NCBI GenBank assembly: GCA_902790405.1
Contig: CADARW010000005.1
Span: 1-34,461, forward strand
DNA: 34,461 nt
DNA from: an uncultured Bacteroidia bacterium
Lineage (GTDB): Bacteria > Bacteroidota > Bacteroidia > Bacteroidales > ML635J-15
Direction: 5' to 3'
A program made the translations under genes and the position numbers. Position 1 is the stretch's first letter; every line of letters begins with the position of its first letter. The notes under the pieces were generated by a model that made no database searches, was not told where the DNA came from, and saw only the letters and a list, made by a program, of their open reading frames with translations. This document shows, in pieces, positions 29,432 to 34,461 of the stretch.

Positions 29432-31336
29432 TTATCTTGCGATGTTGAGCTTCGAAGTAGCAACTTCACCGTTCTTAACGATTCTTACAACATAGTTGCC
29501 GTTAGCAACAGCTGAAAGGTCGATAGTGGTGTTTTCGTTTGCATTTTCAACGCGTGAAACAATCTGTCCCATCATGTTGAATACTTCGATAGTAGCGTTT
29601 TCAACATTGTTGAAGTTTACGATACCGCTTGTCGGGTTCGGGTACATTTCGATTTCGTTAGCAGTGAAAGAGTCAACAGCGCCACCCTGTGGAGGTTCCT
29701 GTTCACAAGTGTAGAATCTGATCATAAAATTTCCTTCTATGTCACTTATATAGTACCACTTGTCAATGTATGCAAGGTTTTCATAGGTGTTATGCTGTAC
29801 TGTTTCGTCGAATCCAACCTTGAATGACTTGTCGTTGTCCATTACAACTACTACGGCAATTATATCTGGAGAATTTTCGGTTACAGCCGGTTCGAAAATA
29901 TCTTCAGTGTACAATGTAACGAATCCGGGAGTGAAGTTTTCTCCAACTACATAAGAATCGGTTATTGCAATGGGGCTAGCCTCGAATCCATCGAAAAGTG
30001 TACCGCGAAGTATTTCGTAGTGGAATGATGCACCAGCTTCAGCTTCGCTAATGTATGCCTCGATAGCATTTACTTTATCTTCTGGATTGTATAGGTGATA
30101 CGTTGTAGCTATTTGCGTGAATCTGTCTGCGCTAGCTGTAATTGAATTAACGTATTGGCCGTTGTCTCTTGTATAGAGGCAATTGTCTGTTACTGTTGTG
30201 TAGTTGGTGTATGACATTGTTCTGTTGTTAGGGTTATCGTATGTCCCATTAGCAGGTTCCAAAGTAGCTACGAATCTGTATTCTCCATAATCTGTCATGT
30301 ATTGGTTGAATATAAATAGAGCTTCTTCAATCCATGTAATACGGTTATCATTGTCAACAGTGTAGTATTCGATAGTATCTCTACCAGGGACGAATATCCC
30401 ATTTTCATCAAATCCGGCTGCTGGTATGGTAACAGGTGCGTATTCGTAAGAGAATATTTCGTCATCTGAAGGACCGTATGCCTTGTGGGTCAATTTTACG
30501 TCTACTGGAGTTGTTCCGTAGTTTGAAACAACACCTTCGTACGCGCAGAATATACCAGCTACTTCTTCAGCAGGAAGGTTGCGATACATACCATGTAGTC
30601 CGTAGAATACGCTTTGTGCCGGATATGTCTGTACAAATGCGTCGCTGAGTTCGTAATCTAAAGAAGGTAATCCATCCACCGAGATGTTGTCGATTGCAAA
30701 CCAGCATGCAGCTCTTCCTACATATTGGAATGCAATTTTTACATCTATTCCAGTGTATGCAGAAAGGTCTATGTTTGCTTCAACCCATTGTTGCGATGCC
30801 CATTCTACAGCCTCGTAGTAGTCATCTTCGTTCCATATGTTGGTCCAGTTTTCACCAGCATCTGTTGAGACTTTCACGTTTAAATTGGCATTGTTGTTTG
30901 GATTTGCCATCCAATATGCGTTTGTATGGAAGTTAAATTTAAGTACGCCTCCTGTAGGTATTGTAAAAACTGGAGAAATAAGCCATTCGTCTTGAGGTCT
31001 GGTAATAGTATCGCTGGATGCAGAAGTTGCAGCCCTTTGGATAATCATATATGCGCCTCCATTGTTTATGCTACTAGCTCCTCCGCTTCTTCTGTACCAG
31101 TGCTGGTTGCCCTCGCTCTCAGCTCCACATATTGTGTCCCATCCTGTAGGAGGGAATGTGTTTTCTTCGAAGTCCTGTGTTAGAGCTGCATCCTTTGTAA
31201 AATTAGAATGATTTTTAATTGGTTCAACAACTGTTCGATAACTAGTGTTCCCAATCTTTGTTTCTGGTATAATGTTCTGCGAGAAAGCAAGAACTGTTAC
31301 CATAATTGCTAATGTTGTTAAGTAAAATCTTTTCAT
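29432..31336 (-). CDS. T9SS-secreted protein with choice-of-anchor-J-like domain (paralogue 1)
   Basis: 634 aa. A signal peptide (MKRFYLTTLAIMVTVLAFSQ) is followed by a domain of about residues 50-225 of the choice-of-anchor J/MAM-like type: FPPTGWDTI, DEWLISPVFTIPTGG, FNFHTNAYW, VKVSTDAGENWTNIW, and IAFQYVGRAACWFAIDNISV. The middle (about 230-555) is shared with the neighbouring paralogue and has no catalytic motif I recognise. The C-terminus is a type A T9SS sorting domain: MYPNPTSGIVNF, IEVFNMMGQIV, DLSAVANGNYVVRIV, ending TSKLNIAR. The protein should cross the outer membrane by T9SS and be attached to the surface or released. Likely roles are adhesion or ligand binding. It lies 268 bp downstream of the paralogue, on its own promoter. 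Confidence 0.88.
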   Translation of the reverse strand: MKRFYLTTLAIMVTVLAFSQNIIPETKIGNTSYRTVVEPIKNHSNFTKDAALTQDFEENTFPPTGWDTICGAESEGNQHWYRRSGGASSINNGGAYMIIQRAATSASSDTITRPQDEWLISPVFTIPTGGVLKFNFHTNAYWMANPNNNANLNVKVSTDAGENWTNIWNEDDYYEAVEWASQQWVEANIDLSAYTGIDVKIAFQYVGRAACWFAIDNISVDGLPSLDYELSDAFVQTYPAQSVFYGLHGMYRNLPAEEVAGIFCAYEGVVSNYGTTPVDVKLTHKAYGPSDDEIFSYEYAPVTIPAAGFDENGIFVPGRDTIEYYTVDNDNRITWIEEALFIFNQYMTDYGEYRFVATLEPANGTYDNPNNRTMSYTNYTTVTDNCLYTRDNGQYVNSITASADRFTQIATTYHLYNPEDKVNAIEAYISEAEAGASFHYEILRGTLFDGFEASPIAITDSYVVGENFTPGFVTLYTEDIFEPAVTENSPDIIAVVVVMDNDKSFKVGFDETVQHNTYENLAYIDKWYYISDIEGNFMIRFYTCEQEPPQGGAVDSFTANEIEMYPNPTSGIVNFNNVENATIEVFNMMGQIVSRVENANENTTIDLSAVANGNYVVRIVKNGEVATSKLNIAR

Positions 31337-31361
31337 TTCAATTAAAATTTAAATTATGTTT

Positions 31362-31369
31362 CAAAATTA
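31362..31369 (-). promoter_or_regulatory. -7 element of T9SS paralogue 1
   Basis: The minus strand reads TAATTTTG, a perfect TAnnTTTG, 25 bp before the ATG. A weak -33 match lies 19 bp upstream (31392-31389). Confidence 0.5.
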
Positions 31370-31555
31370 TAAAATAATTTTTTAATATCATAAAAAAAAC
31401 AAAAATATTTACAGTATAGGAAATGCATTGCTTCACCGTTTTAATGCAGAAATTTGCGGCTATTTAATTGATGAGATTTTTTTTTGATAGAGATGTTGTG
31501 TGCCGAGAATTAACTTTTTCCTATTTTACAACGACCTGTATTGATTTGCATAAAT

Positions 31556-31586
31556 AAAAAAAGGCGGATGAAAATCCGCCTTTTTT
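31556..31586 (-). terminator. Rho-independent terminator of T9SS paralogue 2
   Basis: AAGGCGGAT (31561-31569) pairs with ATCCGCCTT (31574-31582) around a GAAA loop, flanked by A- and T-runs that give a T-tract on the minus strand. It is 18 bp beyond the stop. Confidence 0.85.
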
Positions 31587-31604
31587 GTATTTCGCTTTGA
31601 TAGA

Positions 31605-33536
31605 TTATCTAGCGATGTTGAGCTTCGAAGTAGCAACTTCACCGTTCTTAACGATTCTTACAACGTAGTTGCCGTTAGCAACGGTTGAAAGGTCGATAGT
31701 GGTGTTTTCGTTTGCATTTTCAACGCGTGAAACAACCTGTCCCATCATGTTGAATACTTCGATAGTAGCGTTTTCAACGTTGTTGAAGTTAACGATACCA
31801 GTTGTTGGATTCGGGTACATAGCGATTTCGTTAGCAGTGAAAGAGTCAACAGCACCACCCTGTGGAGGTTCCTGTTCGCAAGTGTAAAGTCTAATCATGT
31901 AGCTTCCGTTTATATCGCCAATATAGTACCACTTGTCAATGAATCCAAGGTTTTCGTAAGTGTTATGCTGTACAGTTCCATCGTATCCAATCTTGAATGA
32001 CTTTTCGTTGTCCATTACAACTGCTACAGCAATTATATCTGGAGAATTTTCGGTAACAGACGGTTCGAAAATGTCTTCAGTGTATAATGTAATGAATCCG
32101 GGAGTGAAGTTTTCACCAACTACATACGAATCGGTAATTGCAATGGGGTTAGCCTCGAATCCATCGAAAAGTGTACCGCGAAGTATTTCGTAGTGGAATG
32201 ATGCACCTACTTCGGCTTCGCTAATGTATGCCTCGATAGCATTTACTCTATCTTCGGGATTGTAGAGGTGATACGTTGTTGCTATTTGTGTGAATCTGCT
32301 TGAGCTTGCAGTAATCGAATTTGATAATTGTCCGTTGTCTCTTGAGAAGAGGCAGTTATTAGTAACTGTGGTGTAGTTTGTGTATGACAAAGTTCTGTTG
32401 TTGGGGTTGTCATATGTTCCGTTAGCTGGTTCCAAAGTAGCTACGAATCTGTATTCTCCGTAATCTGTCATGTATTGGTTGAATAAGAATAGAGCTTCTT
32501 CAATCCATGTAATATGGTTTTCTTCGTCAACAGTGTAGTATTGGATAGTATCTCGACCTAGGGTGAATACTCCGTTTTCATCAAATCCGGCTGCTGGTAT
32601 GGTAACAGGTGCGTATTCGTAAGAGAATATTTCGTCATCTGAAGGTCCGTATGCCTTGTGAGTAAGTTTAACTTCAACAGGAGCTGTACCATAGTTAGTA
32701 ACAACACCTTCGTATGCGCAGAAAATACCAGCTACTTCTTCAGCAGGCAGGTTGCGGTACATACCGTGTCCTCTATACATTACGCTCATTGCAGGATATG
32801 TTTGTACGAATGCGTCGCTAAGTTCAAAATCTACAGAGGTAATTGAAGATACAGAAATGTTGTCAAGGAATAACCAGCAAGCATCCTCTGCTTCATATTG
32901 GAAAGCTAATTTTACCTCTATTCCATTGTATGCAGAAAGGTCAACTGTAACTGTATTCCACTCTCCAGTTTCCAAGGTGCCAGCATCATATGCATCGTCT
33001 TCGTTCCATATCGATGTCCAGTTTGCCCCGTTATCTGTAGAAATTTTTACTCTAAAACTGCCATAGTCTCCATCACCCGGTTCAATGTATGCTCCATCTG
33101 TCCAGTAGCGGAAAAGGGTGTATATGTCGAAATTTAATGCTCCGTTAGCCGGAATTGTTATTTGTGGAGTGATAAGCCAATCGTTTTGTTGGATGCCAGG
33201 TCCTCCATAATTAATAAATGCATATTGGCCAGGGAATTGAGTGCCGTTGCTACCCATCGTGAGGTTTTCTTGTCTTGACCAATGATGAGATGCATTGGTA
33301 CTTGCGCTACAAATGGTATCCCATCCTGTAGGAGGAAAGGTTGTGTTAGTAAAGTCTTCTGAAAGAACAGCGTCTTTAGTCATAGAAGTATGTCTCTTCT
33401 GTGGTGTAAAGTTAATGTACCCGTCCTTAGTATATTGTGCATTGTTTTCAGCACGATAACTGATAGTCGGATTTGCCTGTGCAAATGCGAATGTTGCAGC
33501 AAGCAATGCAATACCTAATAAATAAAGTTTTTTCAT
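31605..33536 (-). CDS. T9SS-secreted protein with choice-of-anchor-J-like domain (paralogue 2)
   Basis: 643 aa with the same architecture as its neighbour: signal peptide (MKKLYLLGIALLAATFAFAQ), anchor-J-like domain at about residues 55-235 (FPPTGWDTI, NDWLITPQITIPANG, VKISTDNGANWTSIW, LAFQYEAEDACWLFLDNISV), a shared middle region, and a T9SS type A C-terminus (MYPNPTTGIVNF ... TSKLNIAR). From about residue 235 (SDAFVQTYPA) to the end the two proteins are nearly identical, while the first 230 residues agree only in motifs. This suggests a common delivery and stalk region carrying different binding heads. It has a good promoter 28 bp upstream and its own terminator. No enzymatic motif was seen. 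Confidence 0.88.
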   Translation of the reverse strand: MKKLYLLGIALLAATFAFAQANPTISYRAENNAQYTKDGYINFTPQKRHTSMTKDAVLSEDFTNTTFPPTGWDTICSASTNASHHWSRQENLTMGSNGTQFPGQYAFINYGGPGIQQNDWLITPQITIPANGALNFDIYTLFRYWTDGAYIEPGDGDYGSFRVKISTDNGANWTSIWNEDDAYDAGTLETGEWNTVTVDLSAYNGIEVKLAFQYEAEDACWLFLDNISVSSITSVDFELSDAFVQTYPAMSVMYRGHGMYRNLPAEEVAGIFCAYEGVVTNYGTAPVEVKLTHKAYGPSDDEIFSYEYAPVTIPAAGFDENGVFTLGRDTIQYYTVDEENHITWIEEALFLFNQYMTDYGEYRFVATLEPANGTYDNPNNRTLSYTNYTTVTNNCLFSRDNGQLSNSITASSSRFTQIATTYHLYNPEDRVNAIEAYISEAEVGASFHYEILRGTLFDGFEANPIAITDSYVVGENFTPGFITLYTEDIFEPSVTENSPDIIAVAVVMDNEKSFKIGYDGTVQHNTYENLGFIDKWYYIGDINGSYMIRLYTCEQEPPQGGAVDSFTANEIAMYPNPTTGIVNFNNVENATIEVFNMMGQVVSRVENANENTTIDLSTVANGNYVVRIVKNGEVATSKLNIAR

Positions 33537-33563
33537 CGTTCTAAAAATTTAAAATTAACTTGG

Positions 33564-33595
33564 CGAAGTTATTCCCTTTTTCCGACACCGCCAAA
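33564..33595 (-). promoter_or_regulatory. Promoter of T9SS paralogue 2
   Basis: The minus strand has TTTG (33595-33592), a 20-bp spacer and TAACTTCG (33571-33564), one mismatch from TAnnTTTG. The ATG is 27 bp downstream. Confidence 0.6.
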
Positions 33596-33683
33596 TATTT
33601 TTTCAATTTTTTTTTATCAGTTTTTTATTTTCTGTTGTTGGCAACTCAATTTTTTGTGATTTTTTTCTTTGTAAATAAATGAT

Positions 33684-33691
33684 TATCTTTG
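33684..33691 (+). promoter_or_regulatory. -7 element of the Crp/Fnr gene
   Basis: TATCTTTG is a perfect TAnnTTTG and is followed by C, the commonest form in Bacteroidota. The ATG is 16 bp downstream. No TTTG is at the expected -33 distance. Confidence 0.55.
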
Positions 33692-33707
33692 CGAAAAAAA
33701 CAACGAC

Positions 33708-34409
33708 ATGGATACAGAGCAAATTGCAAAGGATAAACTTTTTTATTCGCCCGAGTCGATTTTCAATTGCTTGTCGAAGGAAGCGAAGGATTTCCTGCGC
33801 GAACATACGACATGCAAATCGTATCGCAAGGGCGAAATGGTGTTTGTGGATGCCTCGACGCCCAGTGGGCTAATAAGCCTTTCGGACGGCAAGGTGAAGA
33901 TCATAAAAAAAGGTGCGGGCGGTCGCGAGCAGATTGTTCGATTGTCACGTCCGTGCGGATTCATCGGTTACCGCGCTTTGTTCGCCGGCGAAAACTACCA
34001 CGCTTCGGCTGTGGCTATGGAACCGTCGGTGGCCTGCATAATCGAAAAGACGGCGCTCTTCTATGTGATGAAGAACGATCCGAACCTTACTTTCGCTATA
34101 CTGAAGTCGCTGGCTACCGAACTCGGCGTTTCGAACGCTCGTACTGTTAACCTTACCCAGAAGCACATTCGCGGTCGTCTGGCCGAAGCTCTGCTTTGTC
34201 TTATCGATACCTACGGCTTTTGCGACGACGGTATTACTCTCAAGGCACAGTTCTCGCGCGACAACATTGCAAACCTCAGCAACATGACAACCAGCAATGC
34301 CATCCGTACATTGTCGGCTTTCGCCAGCGAAGGCGTCATCGACCTCGACGGTCGAAAAATCAAAGTGCTGAACCTTGAGCAGCTTCAAAAGATTTCTAAC
34401 ATAGGATAA
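33708..34409 (+). CDS. Crp/Fnr-family transcriptional regulator
   Basis: 233 aa, the standard length. The N-terminal beta-roll sensor domain covers about 30-125 (SYRKGEMVFVDAS, GLISLSDGKVKIIKKG, RPCGFIGYRALFAGENYHAS), followed by the dimer helix (about 125-150). The C-terminal winged helix has its recognition region at about 182-201 (FSRDNIANLSNMTTSNAIRT) and wing FASEGVIDLDGRKIKVLN. The residues that contact cAMP in CRP are not clearly present, and the N-terminal cysteine cluster of oxygen-sensing FNR is missing (cysteines only at 21, 36, 83, 110 and a few others), so the effector is unknown. It is divergent from the T9SS paralogues, which makes them possible targets, but there is no direct evidence. 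Confidence 0.9.
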   Translation: MDTEQIAKDKLFYSPESIFNCLSKEAKDFLREHTTCKSYRKGEMVFVDASTPSGLISLSDGKVKIIKKGAGGREQIVRLSRPCGFIGYRALFAGENYHASAVAMEPSVACIIEKTALFYVMKNDPNLTFAILKSLATELGVSNARTVNLTQKHIRGRLAEALLCLIDTYGFCDDGITLKAQFSRDNIANLSNMTTSNAIRTLSAFASEGVIDLDGRKIKVLNLEQLQKISNIG

Positions 34410-34419
34410 TAAGAGGGAA

Positions 34420-34461
34420 GTGTCGAAGAAAAAAAACGAAATAGTAGAGAACCTTGAGATT
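34420..34461 (+). CDS. Possible start of an RlmD-like 23S rRNA (uracil-C5)-methyltransferase (partial)
   Basis: Ten bases after the regulator stop, a GTG start gives SKKKNEIVENLEI after the initiator before the window ends. Bacteroidota RlmD-type methyltransferases often begin with a Lys-rich start followed by a similar LE..EI stretch, so this is a plausible beginning. Only 14 codons are visible and no catalytic motif is included, so the call is tentative. Confidence 0.3.
   Translation, partial: MSKKKNEIVENLEI

Overview
The window looks like chromosome from a member of the Bacteroidales (Bacteroidota), probably a gut, rumen or oral anaerobe. Several independent signs agree. Two secreted proteins end in the type IX secretion (T9SS) sorting domain with its YPNPT motif. 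Promoters follow the Bacteroidota pattern TTTG-about 19 bp-TAnnTTTG, with no Shine-Dalgarno sites. There are FISUMP/InlB-repeat lipoproteins, a large single-chain pyruvate:ferredoxin oxidoreductase, a GH133-GT-GH57 glycogen cluster, and DUF4294 and WbuC proteins. No rRNA, tRNA or CRISPR array was seen.

Layout. (1) 1-5595, minus strand: a secreted PQQ-propeller lipoprotein, a secreted esterase with a LysM tail and a ThrE-type exporter form one tightly packed unit. They are followed by panC, panD and rfaE2 (heptose-1-phosphate adenylyltransferase, cut by the window edge), which have their own promoters. (2) 5777-11391, plus strand: glycogen debranching enzyme, a FISUMP lipoprotein that looks inserted, a GT4/5-like glycosyltransferase and a GH57 amylase, closed by a strong terminator. 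(3) 11458-17511, accessory region: a truncated DUF45 metallopeptidase, a WbuC cupin, a four-gene A+T-rich cassette, a structured inverted-repeat element and a RhuM-like remnant. (4) 17639-25821, minus strand: nifJ, a head-to-head palindrome array, queE, a secreted C1B peptidase, an AAA+DUF4143 ATPase with repeated operator-like sequences, and a flavodoxin-like lipoprotein. (5) 25896-29059, plus strand: a MATE exporter interrupted by an in-frame amber codon, a DUF4294 protein and a DUF58 protein, followed by a striking array of about 16 micro-hairpins. (6) 29432-33536, minus strand: two tandem T9SS-secreted paralogues. (7) 33708-end: a Crp/Fnr regulator and the probable start of an RlmD-like methyltransferase.

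The best candidate for an undescribed system is the cassette at 12243-16844. Three of its four proteins carry R-x4-H motifs of the kind found in the active site of HEPN ribonucleases: one in the second gene, one in the zinc-ribbon third gene, and two in the fourth gene, which appears to be an internal duplication. The first gene has a conserved-looking His-rich core (HHLH). There is no ATPase, helicase or recognisable DNA nuclease. The genes are nearly contiguous, are compositionally unlike their neighbours and sit in a region of gene fragments. A defence or toxin-like RNase module is the natural hypothesis, but it rests on motif reading only.

A second theme is hairpin-forming repeats that keep 3-4-nt loops while the stem sequences change on both sides: the array at 29060-29365, the array at 21346-21466 and the element at 17090-17223. 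All computations here were done by eye. No base-composition values, alignments or searches were run.
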